From contig OX485804.1 of the NCBI GenBank assembly GCA_950295325.1, forward strand, positions 19,346,001 to 19,410,000: a DNA stretch of 64,000 nucleotides, written 5' to 3'. The notes beneath the pieces were generated by a model that ran no database searches, had not been told where the DNA came from, and saw only the letters and a list, made by a program, of their open reading frames with translations. Both the position numbers and the translations under genes were made by a program. This DNA is from Polytrichum commune (lineage: Eukaryota; Streptophyta; Polytrichopsida; Polytrichales; Polytrichaceae). Positions 34,275 to 47,818 of this stretch are shown here, one piece after another (the stretch's first letter is position 1; each line of letters starts with the position of its first letter).

Positions 34275-35581
34275 TGTGCACTACATCACTCCATTCTAAG
34301 TTATGTAAGATTGTTCTTTGGTATGAGTGTACAAGGATAATATGGATGGATTATCTGTTACAAATTATTTTACACTAGTGCCACCCTGGGATGTAAAGTA
34401 GACTTCTCATCCACAAAGAACGGCATGAGCCGTGGCCTGTGAGGAACACTCCATCTATTTCTCAGCCTATCACGATCTTACAAATTCAACCGGTCCCTTG
34501 CTTTTGGTCTCGGTGAAAACCAACCCTTCATGACTCTCATATTCAATGACAATAGAAATAATGCAGTTGCCATATACAAATCATCCCTACCTACAAGTGC
34601 ACACACACATCAAACATTTATCTACAACGAGCAGGTCTAGCCACTGCACTTGATCGTGACCCTGACCCAAAAACGACCGTTATAAATTCATGCCCAACAT
34701 GAGTGTATCTCGTATTCAACTTCAATGGCATCGATTTGATTCTAGGTCCATTGTCCGAAATGCTGAAATTCATGATACTTACAATATGCAATACCAATGA
34801 ACAAGGAAACTTATTGTCTCGCTCAAGTTTCAACGACTGTCCATGAGCATCAAATGTACTGGAACCAATCCTCCTCTTAAATCGAATTGGAATCGAACTC
34901 ATGTGTTCCTGAAACACGCGGATTATTTCATGCCAATTCGGGCCCCAAGATGATGATGGGTGATCTATAAGACTTTCTCGCCAAGAAGTGGAGCCGTTTG
35001 GGTCTACGAACACTGAGTTCCAGCCTCGGGGTACAGAAGAGCCGGTTGAGTTTGAAGCATAACCGATTCATGTTGATCAAGACTCTAGGCGAATCGCCAC
35101 ATTGTTGACGAACCTCCTAAATGAGACCTTGAAAACGACGAAGAAAAAATGAAAACATAAACCGAAACGTATCCGATTCAGTCTAGTAGGAACGACGCTT
35201 CGGATCCAAACCGGTGTCGCTCAATTTCCACAGGTGGCAATTTAAGGGTTTAGTCGGTTTCACAGACCGAGTCGCCAATCACTATATTCGGTAATTGAAG
35301 ACTTTTTTCATGATGTTGAGACTATATTCAAGGGCCTGGTTTTTTAAGTTACAAAAAAACAAGAAGAGCACAAAAATCTATTCAACGTGACTTGATAAAG
35401 CGATTTGCATGCATGGACGGCACTAACCAACTTGGCACAAACACATTTCATCACAGTAAGAAATTGAACCAAATATGAAATCATTTGCATTCATTTTGGA
35501 GGTTTTCCAAAGTCTGCGATCAACAAACATAGTGATACCATGCATCAGAACTCCCACGACAGCGGCCCTCCTCCCCAAGCC
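34275..35581. other. Intergenic DNA with a possible relic frame
   Basis: The minus-strand frame 34618-35013 (about 131 codons) looks somewhat protein-like but matches no family I know and has no supporting splice structure. A third, weak copy of dispersed repeat X starts near 35030. Confidence 0.35.
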
Positions 35582-38500
35582 TTACGTTGCACGGCTCACG
35601 GACCTTGTTCCGTCTGGACTCGTGATGAGAATGGTCCTCCTCCCCAGCTGGTCCTTGGCCCGGCCTTCCCGGCGCTCGTTCCACACAGTGTTGGTGGCGT
35701 AGGTGTTGGGGCTAAACTGCTTGTACGTGTCCACCGTGGGTTCCGGTGTGTGAGGGGGCACCACCCTCCGCGGCCTCCTCGTCGGCGGAGTGGGGGGCAA
35801 CACCACGGGAGATGTCGGGGAAGCAGGGCTCAATGGGCTTCCTTGTGCCGTATCCACTTTCGTGACATCGAACGCCGGTAACGGAAGCTTTGCGGTCGCG
35901 GGTCTCCAGGTTTGCGTCGCAACGTCGGCCTCCCCCATCGTATCGAACCGCATCGGCGACGTCGCTTCCGACCGTGAACTGTGAGTCATATCAACAATCT
36001 ACATAATAAAAGAAACCCTTAACAACTTTAGGTTCGATCACGTAAGGTAGGGCACACCCGACACCGACGCAGAATCCCATGCAAGGAGAAGGGAAGGAAC
36101 TGGCATGGAGAAAATCCTCGTTTTGATGCGGACGACACGAGGTACGTATCCGTGGTGGGTTTCTTGCCTACTGTCAAGACCTCCCATCGTCTAATGCACG
36201 CGTGGGACATTCTTGTGTGTTTCTATTACTTGGAGAAGCCATAAGATCAACATATGCAAGGTGTTAGGAGGAACTATGATGTTTCATATAATTCATGTTT
36301 TTCTTTTTATACATTTTCTTTTTAATATAAATGTTGGCACAAGGTGATTAAGTTGACTTAAGTGGATGGTGAACCTACTGCGTGAAATGTATGTCGGGTC
36401 GCGGGGAAGGAGGGTTCTATCATATAGATTTTGGCACCTGCTTCCCCCCTCCCCAATGCACTACCTAGTACGTAACTTAAAACCACTAGTATGTACAAGT
36501 GACCATACATATGGAACTCCCAAATTTATGACCGCTGAGGTTCGGTGTTAGTTTTGGGTAATATATGTACATTAGATCAAGAAATGGAGAAAACAACGAT
36601 GGGTTGTTCAAACCTGGGCCTTTCTAGAGGCGGTCGCGTGCTTCCTGTTGATGACTGTGAATGTGGGCTTTGTGGCACACTCGAAGCTCGGGATGATATT
36701 GGAGTCGAAGGGGATGCACTTTTTTGGGACCTGGCAGTGGAGGGTGGCGTGTTCTCAGGGCGGTCAATCTTTGGCGGTGTGTGTTGGCGAGACTGGGCGA
36801 CAGAGGGCGGGCTGGCAATACCTGTTGGGGACCGTGCATGAGCAACAGGTGACATTGAATGTGGGGTCAACCTGACCAAAGGAGAACATCACAATTTGTC
36901 ATGAAATTAGAGTTTTCCTTAAAGTAACCTTGTGTTTTAAAGCTATTTGGACCCTCCAAATGGGTTTAGAAGTGGAATAAGTTTAACCAACAAGAATACA
37001 CACTTTGAGGATGTCTAGATGTAGTATGGGCTACCTAAATCACATAAACTCTTTTGAGCTTCAAAGGACCAAGAGACATCAAATGCCCATCTAGACATCC
37101 AACATCCTTCTAGAAATGAAAGAAAAGAATATAGTTGATTTGAGAATGATAAATGGAGAGGTCAAGGGGTGGACCTTTTCCCTACATTGTTGACTATTAA
37201 GGCTCTAAATTGATTAAAAAATGGTCACTATCTAACCTTGTTCAAAAAAATTATGCAAAACATTATTCAACTGTTTGTGCAAGTTATGTGGGCCCATAAA
37301 TTTCAAGAGCATTGTGCCCCAAAAGTTTGATAATAATCCAATGAAAGTTAGTATCAAGTTGAATGTGAGTGAACTAGTATCTTAAAATAGGTCCCAAATA
37401 GATGGAGAACACAACCCTTCAGCTGAATAATGTTATGTTGTGACAAATAGTGATGCCATGCAAATCCATGTTGTCATATCTATTTTGACAAACTGTATTT
37501 GCATGCAAGGAAACACTACTCAAATTCAAAATGTCCTTGCAAAACATTATTTAGGGATTCTAATGTTGACATGTGCCAAAAGTGGAAGCATTATACAAGT
37601 TGCAAACAATAAAGTTCCCACCCATTACATATCAAATCCAACCTTAAGAATGGCTAGGTTGGCGCATTTTTCTTGCATGTGTGACCAATTATCTTTTGTT
37701 AAGGGCCACTTCCATAAGGGCTTGAACAATATTATGTGAACATATCATGGCTAGTCAACATCATATGTTTGTGAACATAAATCTTAGAGAGCTAAACACT
37801 ATTATGTGAATTATGGTTACTACACCCAATTGTGATTCTTACTTAAAAGCCCACCTATAGACTCTTATTTGAATTGAGCATGATTTGAACACGTGAGCAT
37901 AGGGTAGATTTTGGACACGAATGTAATCAACACTTTAAAAATCTATAGTTTATGTAGATGATATCCAAAATCTACATGCTAAAGATGTGTTGGGATCCAT
38001 TTTCAATCACCATCTAAACCCAACAAAATTGAAGGTTAAACACTAATAACACATGCCTCAAATACTTAAAAAGACAATTATACCTAGAGGCTTGAGATGA
38101 TACAGGACTCCCTATGGCCAGGTCCAGTCGGGGACTCATTTGAGGATCCGGGTTTACATGGGGCACCTCAAAGGTGGCATTAACAATTGGAGTTGACTGT
38201 GTTTCCCTCTGCATATTCGGTCTTGCCAACTTGGTGTACTTTGGCAAGGCTTTGAATAGGTCATTTGGGCTCACATATTGTGGTGGAAGTGCAAGTTTCG
38301 ATCCCACAGCTTCATTATTATGCCACCACCTGCAATGTGATTCCAATAATTTATAAGGGTGATGGAAGCATCATTACATTAGACTTCCACATGATTAAGC
38401 TCGTGAACACATAATACCACTACGAACATACGAGTCCTAGACAACCATCCTTCATTAGTGAAAAGAATATGTAAATCTACCACAATGATAGATTTACAAA

Positions 38501-40681
38501 TTTTCTAGTGATGCAAAACAACTATCCAAGGCTCATGTGTTTGTAGAGTATGCATGCTCAAATGTTCAATTCATAACATTCTTTAGCAACAAGCAATTGA
38601 TTCACCTACCAATAGGCCCTACATAGTGGCCCCTCCACGATGTCCAAGAGCAATGGGCTCTTGAATAGTGATTGGCAAATGCACAATTTCCACGTTAGAG
38701 CTAACATTGATTTGAAGTTCTTTTATCTAACTTCTCTTAACAACAAGCTTGTGTGATATGAGCAAAAGAGCATCTCTCAATTCATGCTCAAATAGCTTAC
38801 ACTGATATGTGCAATTAGGTTGCCCCACAAGTGTATATCAAAATTTTACACTATTTTGATACTTACTATCACAAGAACAAAATATAGTAATTGATTTTTC
38901 CATGTGGTTGCTAAATGGAAAAAAAATATATGTTTTTGTAATCTAGTTTGACCCAAGATAATTTGCATGGGCAAAAGAGGCAACCTAGTTGCACATACTA
39001 CTATAGACATGAACCTTTACATCTACTCTCTTCATGACATAACATAATGTAGAAAATCACATTTCAAGCCTACAATTTTTTTTTTTTAAACAAAACAAAA
39101 AATGATTTCAAGACTTGGTGAGACGGACTTGTATGTAGTGTGTATATAGGTTGTACATAAAATCCCTTAGATTTTTAAGGGTTAAGATAGACATTCAAAA
39201 ATGACAACTTCTTGAGAAAGTAGGCATGAATGAAGAACCTCCTCACCTACAGCTACTACCACCTATTGGAGGGAATGGGGTTAAAGGATATTGAGAAATT
39301 CAGATCAACTTGTATGTTGTTGTAAGATAGATGGATATAATGTTAGTATCATGAAAAAGCAAGCATGAATGAAGAGCCTCCTCGCTCGCCCGCAAGCTAC
39401 TAGCACCATTAAGAGAGGAGGGGGCTTAAGGCTTGATGAGAAATTCAGACCAACCTGTAGGCTGTTGTGAGTGGGCTGCTCGGTGGTCCAGTGCCAGACT
39501 TGTCAATGGTCGTGCCCGGCCTCACAATGTTGGTGTTATTCTCGGTGAGGCAGCCGGAGACAGTGGTAATATTATCACCAATTGGGGCGACTGTGCGGCT
39601 GCCATAAACTCCCGTCGCGATCGGCCGTTGGCTTGTGTTACGTGAAATATGGTTATGGTGATTTGACTCGTGGGTGGAGGATGGAGGGCCTGTCTCGCTG
39701 CTGTTTAGGGAGGGGTTGAGCAGGTTGGCCACCTGCCACGAGACAGATCTTGGGAAGTAATTGTAATGCTTGGAACTCATGGTCCCTAAAAACTCCTACC
39801 GTGATTCTGTCGGATAATGAAACCACGTTCGAAACTGGGAACTAATCAAAGAGAAACAGCCTTTCTATCATCCATGCAGAGATAACTTATCTAATCTTAT
39901 CCTCGATCATCCTGCTACTATGCTTTGGGACAAATTGTGTTACTTGGATTCACAGAGAGAGTTGACATCTAGCTGACTGACTTGGCCACCTGCCATAAGA
40001 CAGATATCAGGAAGTCACTCTCCTGCTAAAAAATCTGGCAAACCTCGCCGAATAAAGATCATGTTGAAAACAGAAAGAGAAACGACAATTCTATCGTCTA
40101 CGTGGGGATATCTCATCCTGCTACTAAGTATCCTTGAGAAGGATGTGTTCCTGGAATGACAGAGTGTCTACAGCTACCTGACTGACTGAATCAAGCTCTG
40201 AATTAAAAATGAAGAAACTGCCCACATCATGAAGCCCATTGCAAGGAAGCCTATCGCACAAACTTGATTTGAAATCAGTGGAGCTTGTCTTCTTACATTC
40301 TCAAGCTACACGTCAAAGATAGGCAATGACAGCTGGACACTGAGAATTCAATCAACAGCATCTCTTACATATAAGCATGCCACCGCTACATTAGGGTGAA
40401 ATTGATTTTAGAGCACATGTGTTTCAAGAATTTTCCACACAAATTACCCAAAGCATAACTTAAGCATCTTGGTGACTTGAGAGGGGAGGAAGCGAGACTG
40501 GAGAGGGGGAGGGCTGAGATTGGAGTGGCCAGGTGAGTTGTGAGTGTACACTGGGAAGTTGGTAACCACCTTTCAGCAGGTTGCTGCTGAAGCCATGGAC
40601 TCTGTCAACTGAATTGCCTGCAACCTTCCCTTTCACATCCCCTAATGACTTTTGACATACAGAAATCCCCTTGGTGTCCAT
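35582..40681 (-). CDS. Uncharacterised Pro/Ser-rich protein, five exons
   Basis: Spliced model, minus strand: exons 40681-40570, 39785-39455, 38329-38084, 36871-36614 and 35978-35582 (1344 bases, 447 residues plus stop). Each junction has GT-AG borders (for example CTACAG|GTTGG, TTGCAG|GTGG, CTCACAG|TTC). The phases agree at every join: phase 1, then 2, 2, 2. Exon 1 starts MDTKGISVCQK. Exon 2 opens with MSSKHYNYFPRSVSWQ; exon 3 begins RWWHNNEAVGSKLALPPQYV; exon 4 is almost pure low-complexity Ser/Pro; exon 5 has PVVLPPTPPTRRPRR and ends WNERREGRAKDQLGRR...GTRSVSRAT. No signal peptide, membrane segment or catalytic motif is seen. The protein is probably largely disordered, with short conserved-looking ends that might bind a partner. 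It resembles nothing I can name. It lies head-to-tail behind ARP5 with about 0.9 kb between. An exon 1 start further upstream, or exon 2's internal ATG (39780) as an alternative start, is possible. Confidence 0.8.
39237..39345 (-). repeat. Degenerate tandem copy of the exon 2 donor region
   Basis: GAGAAATTCAGATCAACTTG here parallels GAGAAATTCAGACCAACCTG at the real exon 2 donor (39439-39458), and the preceding GCATGAATGAAGA(A/G)CCTCCTC is shared too. It is an old duplication of intron plus donor. Confidence 0.6.
39984..40190 (-). repeat. Degenerate tandem copy of the exon 2 acceptor region
   Basis: The block CCACCTGCCATAAGACAGAT followed by GGAAGTCACTCTCCTGC repeats the block at 39729-39790 that forms the start of exon 2 and its acceptor. 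Similarity continues to about 40190 against the intron to 39985. The copied exon has an early in-frame stop (TGA) if spliced in the same phase. Confidence 0.65.
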
Positions 40682-41555
40682 TACGAAACTGGACTAGTTA
40701 AAAGTTGGTCAAAAATGTAGTCTGGAATACTTTAAACATTATATTCAGGGCTTCACATGAACAGTCTCCCACTACTCTTTCAAATTAAGAGAAACACTAC
40801 AATTCATGACATATTCTGTATTAACCTACCTAGCACCTATTTATATTCAAACCTGTCCTTCCACATCCATGGCAACCAATCATATATGTCTCATTCACAT
40901 CTTCCATGTCTGAAGGCTTTTAAATCTTTCCTGCTACAGTATCATGGGAGATTACCACATTCACAGCTGCTCCCAGCAGATATCATACTGATATCATAAC
41001 CAAAAATAAACTCACCCGACACAAGCTTAGATTACCTGATTGGTTGACATATAGGGGGATACCTTACCCACCAAAACCATACCGAAAGAGTTTAAGCTTT
41101 CAAAAAACACAACAACATTCGTGATCAATTGAAAAGTTAAAAAGCATGTGTCACATCCGACAAGTTCACTCCTCGAGTCTCACACCTTGTCCCAGTATTA
41201 GCCCCAACTTTCTTTACCTATCTTTCATCAGGCTCCTTTCTTGGCCAAAGAGCCCACAATCAGATCACAAGAGATTTAAATAGTTAACGGAAGACTGAAC
41301 AAAAAACTGTGAAGCATGCCCAGTTGTCCTGCTATGTTTTCAAGGGTCCAATTCCAAATTCTTGCTTGAAATGAACATGTTTCAAAAAGAGTTAATTGAT
41401 CTATTAAAAAAATTGAGCATGCACATTTCTCCTATTTAAAGCCTATTTTACACCTTGATTTTTAGCCTGAACTTGAATCTTTAGTATTGCTGTCTCTAAC
41501 CTGCCAAACTTGCTCTCAACTAAAAAAATTAATGATCCCCCAAGATGAAACTCAC
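40682..41555. other. Spacer between ARP5 and the Pro/Ser-rich gene
   Basis: This should hold the 3' UTR of ARP5, probably with an intron that starts right at its stop codon, and the promoter and 5' UTR of the downstream gene. No other gene is seen. Confidence 0.5.
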
Positions 41556-44500
41556 CTAGCTACTAAAGCCTGCTCCTGAATACTTGAGATTGTAGTAACG
41601 CAACCACTCGGGGCCTCTCTCCTCATAGTCCGCTTTTGTAAATGAACACTTTTCAAAGGACTTTGAGGCAAAAACAGATGCTCCATGCCAAGCATCTAGT
41701 AAAGGATCGCGTGCCCTCACTACCTTTATAATTGATTCTAATGGTCGGGTCTTCTTAACCTCGGCTACCATTCGCCTGTCTAAACCTTCAAAAAGCGAGC
41801 TGCCTCCACTGAGAAGAATAGTTCCCTTCATGACCTGCTCTCGATACTGAGGTGGCAGACGCCTTAAAGCAATAGCAACAATTTCACCCATTCCCGCCTG
41901 GTCGACTCCAATCAAGGCTGGCTGCATTACAATTTCCGGACAACGAAATCTTTCAACACCCAAGGAAATTCGAAAGTCTTCAGCAGTTAGTGGTCGTGGT
42001 TGTTGCACCTCTGGTGCCACAGGTTGAGCACCCTGGATTGAGACTCCAGTGGGCACAAACAAAGGGTCTAACTCCTGCAGGACCCTCAGAACTATCAGTC
42101 TAGTGCTACACAAGTGTGGTGCTAGGGTGACAGGGAGTGAGAGTATCATCAGAAACTTCGGGAGGCACAATCATTATGGAAAAATGATTATATTTTGAAA
42201 TAACATCAGAAATTTCAACTAATATTGCGGTGATTGCATTACTTTGTTAAACTCTTTTCATTGTGTGCCACATTCTACTTACATAGCAAATTGTTTCATA
42301 AGGTTCATGTGTATATTATAGGATAATTACATTATACACCACTAGGTGTAGTCATAATTACACTTTACACCACCCTTTGGCACTTTGTGATAGACCAAAC
42401 TGAGAAATAACAACAGATGATACAGAACAAATACCCACCCCTCACCCACCCAACAAGCCAGCAACTCTTCCAAGTTGTTCCCAGTTGTCACAAACACAAC
42501 AAAGACAAGGAAAACATTGAGTATAACCAGAACTCCTGAAAACATCAATCAGGTGCCAATATCAGAAGATAGTCTGCAAGTACACAATCGGAATATGCTT
42601 CGGAGGATAAAGCTTGATTACACAGTTTGAGAGCTATTTCGTCTCAGCGTATAATGCTGATTTTTTGGGGGGTTCTGACCAACCTACCTTAAGTCGGTTT
42701 GTCAGTCGTGAAAGTTCGGCTTCTTCATCATCAGCTTCCTCGAGATCATCTGCATCTTTGCTCATGCGTTTATACAACTGCCAGTCCTCGTCATGCAGGC
42801 CAAAAGTATCCTCATCTTTTCCTCTGTCAAATGCTGCTGTTGTGAGCAATTTCATACGCTCTTTCTGACTTGCATTCAACCGCTCCCCACGGCCACCTGC
42901 TCCAGAGGTTAACACAGGCGCAGTACTAGCCCCTGAAGAAGCACCTGCAGTGAAACATCTTATTAGAAATTATGCCAGACCTGAAATTCCCAGGAATATC
43001 ATCACGTTATCCTTTGTTGTTTCTAGATAATGAGTTCTACAATACACTTGTGTGATCGCACCACAGGCCCATATCACTTTCATAATTGCCAGATCCTCAT
43101 AACTAACATAAATTGGAAAAGAGAAAGTTATATGCCCAGAACCAATGTCAAGCATAATACCAATGTCCAAGTATTTGTTTGAAATACTCTACATATTCCC
43201 TATTCTGAACTCCAAAAACCCTCTTCCTTCTTGCTATAAACGGCACAAAATCGAACTTCATTTTTGACAACCTTCACCTCCTAAAGCTGTTGACTATCTA
43301 TAACCCTGGTCACATAGATACTAACAGTTGACTACACCACCAGATCTGCACCACAGTGGAAAAACAGAAAAACAAAACTGAGATAACCTTAGTGACTTTC
43401 TCCATGAAGAAAATTTCATGTCAAAAGGATCTCCACAAACCATTCACTAGCTGAGATAGATGTGGAAAAGGGTAATCTTGTCACCTGTCTTTTGACGCTT
43501 GCGTTGTTCCACCTTGGTTGCCTGCTCTGCTTGCCTAGTGCGCAGCTCCTCTAAATATAGCTCTGGATTTGCCCTGTCCATACAATTTCCAACATGGCTT
43601 GACAACAAAGTAAAAGAATATTCTGTTCACAATTACAGATTCTAAGTACATTCTCCTTCACATCACCTATCTGCGAGGATTCTGAGGTGACATTTCTTGC
43701 AGCTTGCACGGCTGCCACTGTAATGTGCATAAAAAAATAATGATAATGCAGATGTACTATCACAAAGTGCAATAATGATAACCCATTGCATTTCATCAAA
43801 ACCAGCAACTTTCCAGTAAGTTCGTGAAAGAGCTTACAAACGGCGATCCTCTTCCAATTGCAGTTCACGTTCTCGCTGCAAGGCAGCTTCCTGCCTTTTC
43901 TGTTTTGCACGAGCACGACCTTCCTGCGTAATCTTCAGAAAATTCTGTTTCTTCTTCTCCTTGATCTGCAATGCTCCCCCCATATCACAAATGGATTAAG
44001 CTACTCAAATATCTAAGACACCCTGCTGTTGCTTAAGAATCAAGAAGTATAAATGGGCTCTACCAATTATCTCCCCTCTATGCAAGGAAAGCATTATTTA
44101 TCCCAATTTAGCTTTCAGTTGCCTTACCTGGTCTGCTGTGAGGAGGCTGTTTGGAACCTCAAGGAGGGGATATTTTTCCGACATAGGAATCATATCTTCG
44201 TCTACTGGTTTGACCTCTGCAGGCTGACCCTTTGCCTTCCGAAGTGCTGCTGAGACTTTGGTCAAGGCAGCCTGAAGTTCTACCCTGGAGTTATAGCCCG
44301 ATGGTAGAAGAATGGAAGATTCTTGTTTCTCATCCTCTGCTTCATCAAGCTCCTGTGAAAGAACAGACCTGGTCAGAATGCACCCATTCACGGAGAGGCA
44401 TACAAGCAAGTTTCTAGACCATGACCAGAGTGAAGTTAGTGCACATTTCTGTCCAAAGAGCTCCAACTCCTAACAGACTTTCAGAAGTAAGATGACCACC

Positions 44501-47500
44501 TGACCAACTTTCCTCATTGTAGGTAGGCTGATTTCAGTGAAAAGATATAGCATGTGTACTTCAATCCACTTATAATAGTTTCTTGCCTGAAATAACCTCA
44601 ATCCCTAAACGATTTCATAGATTCACATTGATTCTCCAGACCTGCAGTAGATACTCAAGTCCCTGGACATTAGCTTCCAACTCTGCAATTTTGGATGACC
44701 GCTTTGCATTTGCCATATCTCGCAATCGCTGGCCTGCTTTTTCCTTTATAGCAGCCTTTCTTGCAAGTTCCTCCTCACTCGGCTGTTCCTTTTGCAGGGG
44801 TGGAACCCAAGGCATCTGCCACCACCTCGTCTTCTCTTCAGCTTCTGTTCCACCCCTCTGCATAATGAAACACCACCATCAGATACTATGACCTTGATTC
44901 AAGAATGAGTCTATGCTTCAGAATGGTCAATATCAGATCCACAGAGGAGCACATGATCGTAATTGGTCATAAAGCTCTTATCACATCACCACCAGGTTGC
45001 ATGGACCTGGAGAGGAGCTTGCAACCTAATATAAAATGTAGTCTAAGAACATCATAATAGCACGCACCTCATCCGTGTACTCAAAGGATCCCAAATTTAG
45101 CAAATGGTTAAAGTCCTAGATATTTTAGGTTCCCCAACATCAACCAGTTTGAGATATGAATGCACCACCTCAAAAATGCCAAGCTCATCATGATAGTCCT
45201 CAGCAATGTAGCAATGCTCTTGCTTGAGCTCCTCCACCTTCTCCCATGTTAGACTATTCCTGTCAACAAAATCAATCACATCATTTTCAGAAATAAAGCA
45301 CACTAATCCAAGAAACACAAGTTATAGGTGGAGAACATGGGCCTTGGTCATCACTACTTTGGACACTCACTAAGGTCTCATTTTCAGAAGTGCATTCAAC
45401 ATCTCTGGAGGACAATAAAATCTACAAAGATTGCTGAGAAATCTCAACAAAATGCAAGTCAAGCTTTTTACAGAAAATATGTTATTTTCCTCGATAAATA
45501 AATGACACTTCAGGTAAGAAATAATAACTAACAACAAACATCATCCCAAGTGATGAACATTCAGCAAAAATCCCCCGTAGAACCACAGTATAACCTTCAG
45601 AATCAAACAGATATGAATGACCCAAATTATAACGTAAAAATAAGAGAGATCAACACGGCTGCTTACACGTGATAAGGATATTGCAAAGACAGCAGACGCT
45701 TCAGATAATTTGTGACCTGAAAGCCTCCTACCGAGGTTCTGCAAGAAGACTCCACAACTGGCTCCCCGTTCACAATCTAAATCATTCCACCAAAACTCCA
45801 TAAGTAAACAAACTACATAGACCTGACCTTCTGATAGATGTGAAAATAATCAAAGAGGACATAGCAATACACGATCAAGCTCAGAAACAAGGACCCTGGG
45901 AGGTGATAGTTGATCATTACTGGAATTACGTGAGTTGTTTGATGTCCAATATTAACCAATAATCCATTTCGCTCACACAGACCCAACTTCTGGTTGTAGG
46001 CATAACTAAATACTCCATCTGTGCCAAATCCTGTGACAACATCAAATCAAGGACATCATAAATTCAGCATTCATAGTTTGTTAGCCTAGCACACGATGGC
46101 CCGTATGATGGTGAAGAATCTACATCATGTACTGGCAGCAAATTGACATCAGGACAGAACCTTAGACATGGAAGGAATTTTGAGTGTATAGAACTTAGTC
46201 AAAAACACCACTTGATCCACATCAGAATACTAGCTATCATATCTGGCAACTTGGTAGCAAGTCAACAAAAAAGATTAATTTGACATCCGATTTGAGCAGG
46301 TGCTTTATTATAAACATTTTGGCCTAACCGGCACACAAGAGTAATGTCATTTCATGTGGGGTGGCTTGTCTGGTCAAAAAATTGTCAAAGGCATAGGGCC
46401 AAATTAGTACAAGTTACTGCAAAGTGAGCAGAGCTGACATGGACATTTTACAAAATAAAGGACCCTATTTTTCATAGAAGGGATTCTTACAAAGCTAATA
46501 AGCACTGGCAGAGAGAAGCAATGATTGAGTTCTTGCCAAGTTACAAAGAAGCCTTGCAGAAACAAGATTAAAGAATATCGTACCCACTGATGGTACGCCA
46601 TAAGTTTCAAAAAGAAGTTCAGCCATTCGGTTGCGAGAGGAAAGAGGGTTACAAGCGCCCTCTGTTAGAAGAACTGGATGATCCACCTGCCCTATCACCC
46701 ACTTACCCTGCTTCAGTCACCCTTCTCATGCAAACTTTCAAAGAGGTCAAGAAGACAATATTAGCAATGCTTGATTACCTCAGCTCCATCAACACCCATC
46801 CTGTCAAATGCATAATCCAGAATCTGCAAACAGAGAATAACACAATTAATTTTTCCTGGTATGCACATCCACATAGATTTCAATAAAGCATACGCATATT
46901 CTAACTGGTAGAATTCCAGAATCTCTTCGCCCTTGCTGTGAGTATCAGGAGTATGCACCTCTAGTTCCATATGGGTTGAGACATGGCTAGTAAAAAATTT
47001 ATAGTGACCCACATACTGCTTACCTACGCCATCTCCTAGCTCTAAACCCATGAACAAATTAGTGATCTGCTACCCTTGCTCTCATAGACTAAAGTGCAAT
47101 TTAGCAAGAACAGATTGAAACGTACGCATTCCATGGTCTCAAACTGGTAGACGACATTGCCATCAAACGGGCTACGGAGTGAAGATCTAGTGAAGTCGAA
47201 CAATTTCACAAGGCTCGAGTCAAAGTCGCCAACCAGACTCACTAATTCACCTGCAACAATTGCCACACAATGCCAATCTCACATTTATGCAACTGTGCCC
47301 ATCCATTTCTAAAAGGAGAAGTTACAAAGCTACATTCACATCCCCACGTTCCGTAGATTGAAAGATTGGGTGACAAAAATAAAAATAAAAACCTCTAAAA
47401 CCCTGATCCAGACATTAATTCTCCTCAAAATTGAGCTCATCCAACAGGGAAAAATTAGATGCTTACCAGAGGCTCGGTGCCGAGGTTTATTGAGAATGTT

Positions 47501-47818
47501 TCGAAACGCAAGCCGAGGATCGTCTTCTCCGGCCCACCTGTTGCCAGAGCCCCCACAGCAGCTCAGCTTCAGCAAACTTCTTCGTGTGACAGCTCCCAAA
47601 GCACCAGAAAATTCACAACTTTTGGAAGCAAGGGTTTTAGGAGGAAGTATATATACTATACCACTGGGTCCCTTGGCCAAATAAGGGGATGAAGTATTGT
47701 GAACTCACCCGACACGACAAAAGTAGGCGCCATTGTCTATCACAAGTGGGCATTGTGGCGGTATGAGGCTGTAATCCTGTTGCCTGCCCGGCCGTTTCAC
47801 CACTCCCTGCGCTGGCAT
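41556..47818 (-). CDS. ARP5: Actin-related protein 5, INO80 complex subunit
   Basis: Fourteen exons, minus strand: 47818-47709, 47537-47467, 47250-47126, 46823-46779, 46686-46584, 46030-45921, 45776-45667, 45259-45169, 44857-44642, 44352-44128, 43965-43838, 43573-43485, 42944-42688, 42074-41556. They sum to 2199 bases (732 residues plus stop), and all phases agree. The first part of the actin fold is residues ~24-255: phosphate loop [15 protein letters not shown] at 24-38, [59 protein letters not shown] charged insert (256-560) with [12 protein letters not shown] and Lys/Glu-rich helices is typical of ARP5. The C-terminal part has [13 protein letters not shown] around residue 650 and ends [23 protein letters not shown]5 is nuclear and joins INO80 through Rvb and Ies6 proteins for nucleosome sliding. 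Length fits plant homologues. The start ATG follows a GC-rich leader and gives [11 protein letters not shown]. The acceptor of exon 5 could also be used three bases earlier or later. Confidence 0.95.

Noticed and set aside
34618-35013. 131-codon minus-strand frame
   Set aside because: Some protein-like character but no known motif, and it abuts a dispersed repeat; not strong enough to call a gene.
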